Of a DNA stretch of 12,413 bases, positions 6,761-12,413 are shown one piece after another. Origin of the DNA: DATMNI01 sp035570275 (lineage in GTDB: Bacteria; Acidobacteriota; Terriglobia; Bryobacterales; Bryobacteraceae); NCBI GenBank assembly GCA_035570275.1, contig DATMNI010000398.1:1-12413 (forward strand). Reading direction: 5' to 3'. The translations under genes were made by a program, and so were the position numbers. Below the pieces are notes generated by a model. It made no database searches. It was given only the letters and a program-made list of their open reading frames with translations, and had not been told where the DNA came from. Every line of letters begins with the position of its first letter. Positions within the stretch are counted from its first letter, which is position 1.

Positions 6761-7344
6761 TATCGCCGCAGTTCGCGCATCAGCCATGCCCTGGCCAGCT
6801 TCCAATCGCGCATCACGCTTTGCGGAGAAATCTTCAACACTTCGGCGGCCTCATCCACGGTCAGGCCGCCGAAGAATCGCAATTCGATCACGCGGGCTTT
6901 GCGTTGATCCAGCTCGGCCAAGCCGTCTAATGCGTCATCCAACGCAATCAACTCCGCGGCCCGCGCGGAATTCACGTCCGGGATCTCGTCGAGGTTGAAG
7001 GCCGTGGAATGCTCCACGCGTTGCGCTCCGCCGCCGCGTTTCGCCGAGGCGCGGGCCCGGGCGCGGTCCACCAGAATCCGCCGCATCATCTGCGCCGATA
7101 CCGCAAAGAAGTGCACCCGGTCCTGCCAGCCGGCGGTCTGCGCGTCAATCAGGCGCAGGTAAGCTTCGTGGACCAGGTCGGTGGTCTGCAGCGTCTGCCC
7201 GGCCCGCTCCCGCCGCATGGAGTTTCGGGCCAGACGGCGCAATTCGCCGTACACGAGCGGTGTCAGCCGTTCGAGCGCCGCCTGATCGCCTTGTGCCCAC
7301 GCCTTCAGCAGCACCGTGATCTCGGATTGGGCGGCCGGCGACAT
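6760..7344 (-). CDS. ECF-like RNA polymerase sigma factor (acidobacterial TIGR02999-type)
   Basis: The product has 194 residues. Region sigma2 covers about 10-95, with LTPLVYGELRRLARNSMRRE, TTDLVHEAYLRLI and HFFAVSAQMMRRILVDRARA. Region sigma4 covers about 133-190, with LDQRKARVIELRFFGGLTVDEAAEVLKIS as the helix-turn-helix and SVMRDWKLARAWL as the recognition helix. The pattern fits the sigma-70 ECF subfamily often found next to Ser/Thr kinases in Acidobacteria and Planctomycetes. Such factors direct RNA polymerase to a small regulon. Here the gene is convergent with the kinase unit rather than upstream of it, and no anti-sigma gene is nearby. Control through the kinase is possible but unproven. 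The ATG at 7344 is preceded by GGAAAG. Confidence 0.92.
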   Translation of the reverse strand: MSPAAQSEITVLLKAWAQGDQAALERLTPLVYGELRRLARNSMRRERAGQTLQTTDLVHEAYLRLIDAQTAGWQDRVHFFAVSAQMMRRILVDRARARASAKRGGGAQRVEHSTAFNLDEIPDVNSARAAELIALDDALDGLAELDQRKARVIELRFFGGLTVDEAAEVLKISPQSVMRDWKLARAWLMRELRR

Positions 7345-7371
7345 AGAGCTTTCCGAAGATACTTCAGGGCC

Positions 7372-7377
7372 ATTGTA
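7372..7377 (-). promoter_or_regulatory. Possible -10 box of the sigma factor gene
   Basis: The minus strand reads TAATACAAT here, containing TACAAT as a good -10 hexamer, 27 bp before the sigma ATG. No clear -35 is visible. The call depends on position and the AT-rich hexamer in GC-rich surroundings. Confidence 0.3.
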
Positions 7378-7439
7378 TTAGAAGCGGATGCTTAAAGGCG
7401 GATGCCGGATGCCGGTGGCCCGGCAGCTAGTCAACACAG

Positions 7440-7512
7440 AACCACCGGCCACCGGCCACCGGCCACCGTTTCTCACCCCCCGGCCCCGCGACCCTGAGGG
7501 TCGCGGCCACTC
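7440..7512. repeat. Dispersed intergenic repeat with perfect hairpin, copy 2
   Basis: This is the partner of 3294-3365. It has four tandem CCACCGG 7-mers (the last lacking its final base) in 7442-7468, then 47 bp matching copy 1, including the hairpin with arms CCGCGACCC (7486-7494) and GGGTCGCGG (7498-7506) around TGA. Just before it, 7399-7420 reads CGGATGCCGGATGCCGGTGGCC, whose end is complementary to the CCACCGG units, so a larger fold is possible. Like copy 1 it lies between divergent genes, here the sigma factor and the acyltransferase. Confidence 0.75.
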
Positions 7513-7519
7513 ACTCGGT

Positions 7520-7525
7520 TACAAT
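7520..7525 (+). promoter_or_regulatory. Possible -10 box of the acyltransferase-sensor kinase operon
   Basis: TACAAT lies 9 bp before the chosen ATG at 7535, which would make the message leaderless or nearly so. A -35 box at normal spacing would fall at about 7497-7502, inside the right arm of the repeat hairpin. No better promoter is seen between the repeat and the gene. Confidence 0.35.
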
Positions 7526-7534
7526 GCGGATTGC

Positions 7535-8434
7535 ATGCGCCAGCGCTCCGCCTTACGGAACCGAATCGAATACTGCGCCGCGCTGGCGGCGGTGAAGTCG
7601 CTCGAATGGGCGCCGCTTGGCGCTGCCCATTGGCTGGCGCGCGGTTACGCCGGGCTGCTCGATCTCGCCATGCCCCGCCTGCGGCGCGTGGCCTATCGCA
7701 ACTTGCAGATGGCTTTGCCTGAGGCCAGCCGCCCGGAGATCGTCGATGGCGTATTCCGCTCCATTGCGCGTCTGCTGGTGACGTTCGCCAAGTTCCCATC
7801 CATTCGCCAGGAGAACCTCTCGCGGTGGATTCGGTGCGAAGGGGTCGAGCATTTCGACGCGGCACTGCGCGCGGGCCGCGGCGTGCTGTTCGCCACCGCA
7901 CACCTGGGCAATTGGGAGCTCAGCGCCTTTGCCCATGCGCTGTTGGCTGCGCCGATGAACGTGATCGCGCGTCCGCTGGATAACCCGCTCATCGACACGC
8001 TGGTGGAGCGCCGCCGCGCCCTCACCGGCAACCGGCTGCTCTTCAAGAAGGATTTCGCCCGCGGCATCCTCAAGGCGCTGGCGTCCAACCAGGCTGTCGG
8101 CATCCTGATCGACCAGAACTCCGCGCTGGACAAGGGCGTCTTCGTGAAGTTCTTCGGCATCCCGGCTTGTGCCGGAACCGGCTTCGCCAAAATCGCGGCG
8201 CATAGCGGGGCGGCCGTCATTCCCGGTTTCGCGCTATGGTCGGAACAGGAACGCCGCTACGTGCTTCGTTTCTACCCGCCAGTGCCCGTCTCGGGCGATG
8301 CCGGGCGCGACACTCAGGCGCTGCAGTGCCAACTGGAGGAAGCCATTCGCGCCCACCCCGATCAATGGCTCTGGATTCACCGTCGCTGGAAGACGCGGCC
8401 GCCGGGCGAGGCGCCGCTCTACGAGGGGCTATGA
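7535..8434 (+). CDS. Lipid A biosynthesis-type lysophospholipid acyltransferase (LpxL/HtrB-like)
   Basis: From ATG 7535 the product has 299 residues. It shows the family's order of motifs: a basic amphipathic N-terminus (RVAYRNLQMALPEAS), the HX4E catalytic motif HLGNWE with H123 and E128, the IARPLDNP strand at 144-151, DQN at 193-195, a VFVKFFGIPACAGTGFAKIA segment, and the terminal HPDQWLWIHRRWKTRPP. Such enzymes move a secondary acyl chain onto a lipid A precursor at the inner face of the cytoplasmic membrane, or make related acylated lipids. Which acyl chain and acceptor cannot be told. There is no obvious Shine-Dalgarno and a -10 box lies very close, so translation may be leaderless. 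Extension to ATG 7388 would translate the palindromic repeat and is rejected. The stop overlaps the next start as ATGA. Confidence 0.9.
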   Translation: MRQRSALRNRIEYCAALAAVKSLEWAPLGAAHWLARGYAGLLDLAMPRLRRVAYRNLQMALPEASRPEIVDGVFRSIARLLVTFAKFPSIRQENLSRWIRCEGVEHFDAALRAGRGVLFATAHLGNWELSAFAHALLAAPMNVIARPLDNPLIDTLVERRRALTGNRLLFKKDFARGILKALASNQAVGILIDQNSALDKGVFVKFFGIPACAGTGFAKIAAHSGAAVIPGFALWSEQERRYVLRFYPPVPVSGDAGRDTQALQCQLEEAIRAHPDQWLWIHRRWKTRPPGEAPLYEGL

Positions 8435-10242
8435 GCCGGCTGCAACGCGCTCCCTGGCACGGCGGTGTTTTCGCGGTGGCGCTGGTCACCGCGGCGCTGT
8501 TCATTTCCATCTTGATCCGGTCCTACCTGGAGCCCGACACGTTTCTGCTTTTCCTGGTCGCCGTGTGGCTGAGCGCCTGGTACTACGGACGCGCCATCGG
8601 GTTGGTCGCGATGGCGGCTTCGGCGGTCGCGCTGACCTGGTTTTTCCTATCCGGCACTACACCGCTTCGGGCCATTCCTTCCCGGTTATGCGCCTTCGTG
8701 GTGATTGCCTCGCTGATCGCGTGGGTGACCGCGGCCTGGCGCGAAAGCCGCAGGCTGTTGGTCGGGACGCTGGCCAGCATCGGGGATGCGGTAGTGGTCA
8801 CGGACCAGCACGGACGCATCACGTTTCTCAACCCGGTGGCTGAATCGCTCACTGGCTGGACAGCCGCTGAGGCGCGCGGCCAGGCGGCCGAGGACGTCCT
8901 GCGGCTGGTGGATGCGGGCACGCGGCAAACCGTCGACAATCCATTGACCCGCGCCCTGGTGGACCGCACCGTGGTGACCGCCGCCGACATTGTGCTGCTT
9001 TCGCGCAGCGGCACCGAAGTTCCCATTGAGCACAACGCCGCGCAAATCCGCGGCCGAAGGCGCGAAGCCCGCGGCGCCATTCTGGTGTTTCGCGATATCG
9101 GCAAGCGCCGCCAGTTGGAAGAGCAGGCCACCCATGCCCAGAAAATGGAGGCCGTGGGCCGCCTGGCCGGTGGCGTGTCGGGCGACTTCAACAACATGCT
9201 CACCGTGATCAGCGGCTACGCCGAACTGCTGCGCGCCGATCATCCCGTGGGCACTCCGGCACGGAAGTTCGTCGACGAGATCATCTATGCCGGCGAGCGC
9301 GCCGCCGCTCTAACCCGCCAACTGCTGGCTTTCAGCCGCGGCCTGGCGGCGCAGCCCCAGTTGCTCGACCTGAACGCCCTGATCAAGAACATGGACCCCA
9401 TGCTGCGCCGTTTGCTGGGCCAGAATATCGAACTGACGCTGATGCCGGGCCCCGGATTGGGGCGCGTGAAGGCCGACCCCTCGCAACTGGAACAAGTGGT
9501 GGTGAACCTGGCATCCAATGCCCGCGACGCCATGCCGGGCGGCGGTAAACTGGTGATCGAAACGGCCAACGCCGATCTGGACGAAGCCGGCAGCACGCCG
9601 CTGGGCATCCATCCCGGCGCGTACGTGATGCTGGCCGTCAGCGATACCGGGGTGGGCATGGACGCCGAAACGCGGTCGCGCCTCTTCGAGCCTTTCTTCA
9701 CCACCAAGGCCCCCGGCAAAGGCAGCGGCCTGGGCCTGGCCACGGTGTACGGCGCCATCAAGCAGGCCGAAGGCCAGGTGACCGTTTACAGCCAGCCCAA
9801 CTGCGGCACCATTTTCGAGATCTACTTCCCGCGCGCGACCGAGAAGGCCGGCGAAGAGGTTCGTAAAGGCTCCGCCAAGGGATCGGAAACCATTCTGGTG
9901 GTGGACGACGAAGAGGGCGTGCGCAAACTCTGCGGCGCCGTGCTGCAGGCCAATGGGTACGACGCCCTGGAGGCCAGCACCGGCAATAGCGCGCTGGTGG
10001 CGTTCGAGAAAAACAGCCACAAGATCGACCTGGTGCTGACCGACGTGGTGATGGCCCAGATGGGCGGCTTCGAACTCGGCCGCCAGTTGCGCGAACGCAA
10101 ACCGGGGCTGAAGATTCTCTACATGTCCGGGTACCCGGAACACGCCATCAACGCCGCCGCCACCGCATTTCTGCACAAGCCGTTCACGCCCGATGGGCTG
10201 CTGAGCAAAGTGCGCGAAGTGCTGGACGGAGAGGCGGGGTAA
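8431..10242 (+). CDS. Hybrid sensor histidine kinase/response regulator lacking the H-box histidine
   Basis: The product has 603 residues. Three to four membrane helices lie within 12-103 (a DUF4118-like sensor), followed by a PAS domain at about 108-224 (SIGDAVVVTDQHGRITFLN). The HisKA region is at 230-305, the HATPase region at 345-468 and a receiver at 486-600. The ATPase boxes are intact: N359/N363 in the N-box, DTGVGM (405-410), FEPFFTTK and GKGSGLGLA (429-437). The receiver has the acidic pair in VVDDEE, phospho-acceptor D538 (LVLTDVVM), the T/S position in YMSGY and K583 in HKPF. The H-box reads LAGGVSGDFNN: G251 stands where this family has His (GVAHDFNN). Autophosphorylation should therefore fail at the usual site unless another residue is used. 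The start overlaps the acyltransferase stop by four bases, implying coupled translation and a shared envelope role. Confidence 0.92.
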   Translation: MSRLQRAPWHGGVFAVALVTAALFISILIRSYLEPDTFLLFLVAVWLSAWYYGRAIGLVAMAASAVALTWFFLSGTTPLRAIPSRLCAFVVIASLIAWVTAAWRESRRLLVGTLASIGDAVVVTDQHGRITFLNPVAESLTGWTAAEARGQAAEDVLRLVDAGTRQTVDNPLTRALVDRTVVTAADIVLLSRSGTEVPIEHNAAQIRGRRREARGAILVFRDIGKRRQLEEQATHAQKMEAVGRLAGGVSGDFNNMLTVISGYAELLRADHPVGTPARKFVDEIIYAGERAAALTRQLLAFSRGLAAQPQLLDLNALIKNMDPMLRRLLGQNIELTLMPGPGLGRVKADPSQLEQVVVNLASNARDAMPGGGKLVIETANADLDEAGSTPLGIHPGAYVMLAVSDTGVGMDAETRSRLFEPFFTTKAPGKGSGLGLATVYGAIKQAEGQVTVYSQPNCGTIFEIYFPRATEKAGEEVRKGSAKGSETILVVDDEEGVRKLCGAVLQANGYDALEASTGNSALVAFEKNSHKIDLVLTDVVMAQMGGFELGRQLRERKPGLKILYMSGYPEHAINAAATAFLHKPFTPDGLLSKVREVLDGEAG

Positions 10243-10257
10243 GCGGACTCCTGTTAA

Positions 10258-10271
10258 GGCGTGGCCACGCC
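10258..10271. terminator. Palindrome between convergent genes
   Basis: GGCGTGGCCACGCC is a perfect 14-base palindrome, 16 bp beyond the sensor kinase stop. It lies between that gene and the oppositely oriented gene relic. With little loop and no T-run it is a poor classical terminator; a protein-binding site is the alternative. Confidence 0.25.
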
Positions 10272-10309
10272 CCTTTCCACGCCCCCGTTTCCACACCCAG
10301 AGCCGCGGC

Positions 10310-10534
10310 CTACTTCTTCAGCGATTTCCGTGCCGCAGCCAGCGTGTTCACCAGACTTTCCCTGGGCAGGTTGCGGATGATGGGTTCGATCAGCCATCCC
10401 AGGCCAGCCGGCACGTCGCGGGTCAGCGAGATGGCCCGGCACTCTACCCACGTACCGCCATCGCGTTCCACGAAGCGCCAGTAACTGGTCAGTTTCCACA
10501 GGAAGCCTTCACTTGAAAGTAGCACCGGTGTCAA
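10310..10534 (-). pseudogene. 3' end of a conserved acidobacterial gene, 5' part missing
   Basis: The frame ends with SEGFLWKLTSYWRFVERDGG, WVECRAISLTRDVPAGLGWL and IEPIIRNLPRESLVNTLAAA, then a stop at 10310-10312. This looks like a well-conserved C-terminus that I recall from acidobacterial proteins of roughly 230-300 residues, perhaps lipid-binding START/SRPBCC-like; that fold is my guess. The frame stays open upstream to about 10650 but has no ATG, and the added residues (rich in Pro, Arg and Ala) do not look like the family. Only a TTG at 10534 or a GTG could serve as start. A deletion or rearrangement that removed the first two thirds fits best. Confidence 0.55.
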
Positions 10535-10588
10535 AGGGGGTTCGGGGGCGGATGTCTGTAAGCGATTGAGTTCGGGAGGAAGAAAAAT

Positions 10589-10664
10589 GCGCCGGGCGCC
10601 TGTTGGCGGGCTTACCTGACCCGGCGCGGTTACAGCCGCCAGACCTTACGGGCCAGCGGTCTGG
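10589..10664. repeat. Two strong adjacent stem-loops in a gene-free stretch
   Basis: The first stem pairs GCGCCGGG (10589-10596) with CCCGGCGC (10620-10627) and encloses an inner hairpin CGCC-TGTT-GGCG (10597-10608). The second pairs CCAGACC (10639-10645) with GGTCTGG (10658-10664). All arms are perfect. They lie just beyond the truncated gene in the 10535-11231 interval, where no confident protein gene is seen. They could be part of a structured RNA, a mobile-element end or a boundary of the deletion; no T-run supports termination. Confidence 0.4.
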
Positions 10665-11019
10665 TTGATGAGCGCGGGCGCGACACCTTCTTTCGATGTC
10701 TCACCTTTTCGCTGGTCGAGGCCGGGACTCTCTAAGGCTGGTCCTTGGGGAATGGCATCGGCCGGCATCGTTTCCTGCCGGGTCCAAAGGAGGGCTTTAT
10801 GGTTGGGCGCAGACTTTGGTTCTCCCCGCGGGCTGCTGTGGGGGTGATGGGATCGCACCTCAACTAGTTTCAGATCACCGAGCTATGCCAGCCCGGGGCG
10901 CGTCTTATAAATCCTATATCTGTTTCGACGCCGGACGCAATGGCATCGGCCCGAGCGGCTCACCGCTTAAGCATCCAACTGCGCTATGCCGGCGCACAAG
11001 CCCTGCGCGTAGAGTTGCC

Positions 11020-11175
11020 ATGGCCCCGAACCGGCTGGGCCATCGGACCGCCAACATGACGTTGCAATATATGGGATATCACACAGAAGGAACTGCCAAC
11101 CGCGAATTCACCTGGCTCGGCAAACTCCTCAGATTCAGATTGGCGACTTATGTGACCTACCCTCCCAGGCTTTAA
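11020..11175 (+). pseudogene. Possible C-terminal relic of a tyrosine recombinase
   Basis: One plus frame reads NRLGHRTANMTLQYMGY at 11029-11079. LGH followed by Thr at +6 and Tyr at +9 from the His matches the spacing of the last catalytic motif in tyrosine recombinases (LGHxxxxxTxxY), and the following GTANREFTWLGKLL could be a C-terminal helix. The Arg-containing HxxR box that should lie about 30 residues upstream is not seen, and the frame before 11020 looks non-coding. It may be the last fragment of an integrase or a coincidence. The rest of 10665-11231 shows only short open frames on both strands with no recognisable domain. Confidence 0.25.
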
Positions 11176-11231
11176 GGAAGCCGCGACCGTTGCTCACGGA
11201 ATAAGGCGTTTGCTTGCCGAACTTCCCGGCC

Positions 11232-11627
11232 TCACCAGCGCGGTTCGCGGCGTCCGCCGCCACCACCACCGCCGCCTGGCCGGCCACCACCGCCGCCGCC
11301 ACCCGGGCGCCGGCCACCGCCACCACCGCCACCACCGAAACGGTTGCCGCCACCACCAGCGCCGCCGCCAAAACCCCGGTCGGGCTTGGGCCGGGCTTCA
11401 TTGACGTTTAACGCCCGGCCATCCATGGTGTATCCGTTGAGAGCCGAAATCGCCTGGTCGGCCTCGGTTTCGTTTTCCATTTCAACAAATGCGAACCCCC
11501 GCGACCTGCCGGTGTCACGATCTGTCATAATTCGGGCGCTGTTGACGGCACCGTGCCGTTCGAACAAGTTCCGTACTGCCTCTTCGGTAACGTTGAAATC
11601 CAGGTTGCCGACGAAGATGTTTTTCAC
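11232..11627 (-). CDS. RRM-type RNA-binding protein with glycine-rich tail
   Basis: The product has 131 residues. A single RNA recognition motif occupies 2-80, with RNP2 IFVGNL (4-9) and RNP1 RGFAFVEM (43-50). The aromatic positions that stack on RNA bases are present (F5, F45, F47). Residues 84-131 are almost entirely Gly with spaced Arg and Phe (RGG-like) and end in REPRW. Bacterial single-RRM proteins of this kind bind single-stranded RNA and are often cold-induced. The GTG start at 11627 is fixed by AGGAGG six bases upstream. The gene lies downstream of and in the same direction as the rRNA operon, separated by a terminator and its own likely promoter, with a 5' leader of about 100 nt that could carry regulation. 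The CCACCGCC-like plus-strand runs here encode the Gly tail and are not a separate repeat element. Confidence 0.92.
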   Translation of the reverse strand: MKNIFVGNLDFNVTEEAVRNLFERHGAVNSARIMTDRDTGRSRGFAFVEMENETEADQAISALNGYTMDGRALNVNEARPKPDRGFGGGAGGGGNRFGGGGGGGGRRPGGGGGGGRPGGGGGGGGRREPRW

Positions 11628-11633
11628 TCAAAT

Positions 11634-11639
11634 CCTCCT
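11634..11639 (-). promoter_or_regulatory. Ribosome binding site fixing the GTG start of the RRM gene
   Basis: The minus strand reads AGGAGG here, six bases before the GTG at 11625-11627. It is the strongest Shine-Dalgarno in the window and decides the start. Confidence 0.8.
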
Positions 11640-11737
11640 AATCAATTTGAAAGCGGCTCATCGGGGAGGGGGAAGCACAAGGCGGAAGCTCCAAATGCAC
11701 TCGGCCGGATTCGCGAAAGCTTATCAAACGCGATTCG

Positions 11738-11767
11738 ACTATAACATGGGGAAGCGGGCGGCAGCAA
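11738..11767 (-). promoter_or_regulatory. Likely promoter of the RRM protein gene
   Basis: On the minus strand TTGCTG (11762-11767) is followed after 18 bp by TATAGT (11738-11743). Transcription would start near 11731, just after the rRNA terminator at 11802-11831, and leave a leader of about 100 nt before the GTG. Confidence 0.4.
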
Positions 11768-11801
11768 ATGGTTTTGGGGAGCCGAACGTGGACTTCTTGA
11801 C

Positions 11802-11831
11802 AAAAAAACCGGCCTCCACGACCGAGGCCGG
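11802..11831 (-). terminator. Intrinsic terminator of the rRNA operon
   Basis: Read on the minus strand, CCGGCCTC (11824-11831) and GAGGCCGG (11809-11816) form a perfect 8-bp stem with a 7-nt loop, followed at once by seven T (11802-11808). It lies 46 bp after the 5S rRNA in the transcript direction. A small extra hairpin (GTTACC/GGTAAC, 11838-11853) lies between the two. Confidence 0.9.
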
Positions 11832-11877
11832 GAGGCCGTTACCTATGGGTAACATCCATCTTTGGGGGAAATATAAA

Positions 11878-11993
11878 CCGGGCGACTTCCTACTCTCCCA
11901 CACACTTGCGCGTGCAGTACCATCGGGGCTGAGAGGCTTAACTGCCGTGTTCGGTATGGGAACGGGTGGGTCCCTCTCGCTATGGTCACCCAG
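11878..11993 (-). rRNA. rrf: 5S ribosomal RNA
   Basis: The minus strand carries the conserved 5S core CCGTTCCCATACCGAACACG, then GTTAAGCCTCTCAGC, GATGGTACT and GGGAGAGTAGG. Terminal helix I closes with CTGGGTGAC at the 5' end pairing with GTCGCCCGG at the 3' end, giving ends at 11993 and 11878 and a length of 116 nt, normal for bacteria. It follows 23S in the usual order. Confidence 0.95.
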
Positions 11994-12001
11994 AAAGGGC
12001 G

Positions 12002-12095
12002 ATCAGCTTTTCAGCGATCAGCTTCCAGCTTCGGAATCCCCAAGGTTTGCGCAAAGAGGTTGAAGCTGAGAGCTGACCGCTGAGGGCTGAAAGCT
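12002..12095 (-). repeat. Long imperfect stem-loop in the 23S-5S spacer
   Basis: The segments 12002-12032 and 12062-12095 are complementary over about 31 bp with a few mismatches and a bulge, closing a loop of about 29 nt. Both arms are built from CAGCTT/CAGC units (for example TCAGCGATCAGCTTCCAGC), so the stem is an inverted pair of short-period repeats. It would be transcribed within the precursor between 23S and 5S. It may be an RNase III processing stem or a small inserted repeat element. Confidence 0.6.
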
Positions 12096-12131
12096 CTTCT
12101 GAATATTTGACGGGCTACGTTTCGGAAAGCA

Positions 12132-12154
12132 GCGCTCACAATGGTTGTGTGCGC
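12132..12154 (-). repeat. Short stem-loop just after 23S rRNA
   Basis: Arms GCGCTCACAA (12132-12141) and TTGTGTGCGC (12145-12154) pair with a single T-T mismatch around a 3-nt loop. It begins about 12 nt past the mature 3' end of 23S and could act in precursor trimming. Confidence 0.45.
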
Positions 12155-12165
12155 AGTAGTATTTT

Positions 12166-12413
12166 ATGGTCAAGCCGAACGGGCAATTAGTAACGGTCAG
12201 CTCAACGCATTGCTGCGCTTACACATCCGTCCTATCAAACAGGTAGTCTTCCTGTGCCCTTATTAGCTTTCGCTTGGGAGATCTCATCTTGGGGAAGGTT
12301 TCACGCTTATATGCATTCAGCGTTTATCCTGACCGAACTTCGCTACCCAGCGATGCGGCTGGCGCCACAACTGGATCACAAGAGGTTCGTCCACTCCGGT
12401 CCTCTCGTACTAA
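12166..12413 (-). rRNA. rrl: 23S ribosomal RNA, 3' end (partial)
   Basis: The plus strand shows the reverse complement of the 23S 3' domain, including the sarcin-ricin loop (TTAGTACGAGAGGACC on the minus strand at the right edge) and the terminal segments TTGTAAGCG-like and GTTGAGCTGACCGTTACTAA. The 3' end is placed near 12166, where GGCTTGACCAT corresponds to the strand that closes helix 1. The gene continues beyond the window, so about 250 nt are seen. With 5S it marks the distal end of an rRNA operon transcribed leftward. Confidence 0.95.

Noticed and set aside
7440..7468. Tandem CCACCGG units considered as a CRISPR or satellite array
   Set aside because: Four 7-bp units with no spacers; part of the dispersed intergenic element.
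9310..10296. 328-residue open frame on the minus strand opposite the hybrid kinase
   Set aside because: It mirrors the HATPase and receiver codons, has no motif and no ribosome site, and the plus-strand gene is certain.
10646..10858. Overlapping 60-70 residue frames on both strands
   Set aside because: No ribosome site, no domain and biased composition; treated as non-coding.
11240..11375. CCACCGCC-rich stretch considered as a regulatory repeat array
   Set aside because: It encodes the Gly-rich tail of the RRM protein in frame, which explains the periodicity.
11344..12063. 239-residue plus-strand frame crossing the RRM gene, terminator and 5S rRNA
   Set aside because: It overlaps a well-defined rRNA, a terminator and a clear RRM gene in the opposite direction.

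Overview
The window looks like a GC-rich chromosome of an Acidobacteriota member, most likely near Candidatus Solibacter / Bryobacterales. The reasons are gene content and style: a serine/threonine kinase opening MDPERW with a TPR tail, a sigma factor of the type expanded in that group, an extracellular GH27 enzyme with a Gly/Pro-rich linker, and broken tails of TIGR03437-type and carboxypeptidase-regulatory-like proteins. The genus is an inference from sequence style, not from a search.

Layout. (1) 1-1573 is an accessory, decaying stretch. It holds the first codons of a Nudix hydrolase leaving the left edge, the C-terminal relic of a PIN toxin, a relic of a carboxypeptidase-regulatory-like protein, a vapBC-like toxin-antitoxin pair whose PIN toxin is frameshifted, and the tail of a TIGR03437-type protein. 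(2) 1575-3209 (minus) is a secreted GH27 alpha-galactosidase-like enzyme. (3) 3210-3612 is a divergent intergenic region with a dispersed palindromic repeat and a kinase promoter. (4) 3613-6693 (plus) is a membrane Ser/Thr kinase with a TPR sensor region, followed by a small unrecognised protein. (5) 6760-7344 (minus) is an ECF-like sigma factor, convergent with the kinase unit across a shared hairpin. (6) 7345-7534 is a second divergent intergenic region with the second copy of the repeat. (7) 7535-10242 (plus) is a lipid A-type acyltransferase overlapping by ATGA with a hybrid sensor kinase/response regulator. (8) 10243-11231 holds the 3' end of a broken gene, hairpins and a possible integrase relic. 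(9) 11232-12413 (minus) is a Gly-rich RRM RNA-binding protein and, transcribed toward it, the 3' end of 23S rRNA, a structured spacer, 5S rRNA and a clear intrinsic terminator.

The most striking point is the hybrid histidine kinase. Its ATP-binding domain and receiver are intact, but the phospho-accepting His of the H-box is replaced by Gly (GVSGDFNN instead of the usual GVAHDFNN), and the gene is translationally coupled to an outer-membrane lipid acyltransferase. Other points of interest are the 46/47-identical repeat in the two divergent promoter regions, its hairpin lying where the acyltransferase promoter would have its -35 box, the long imperfect stem between 23S and 5S, and the run of C-terminal gene relics.
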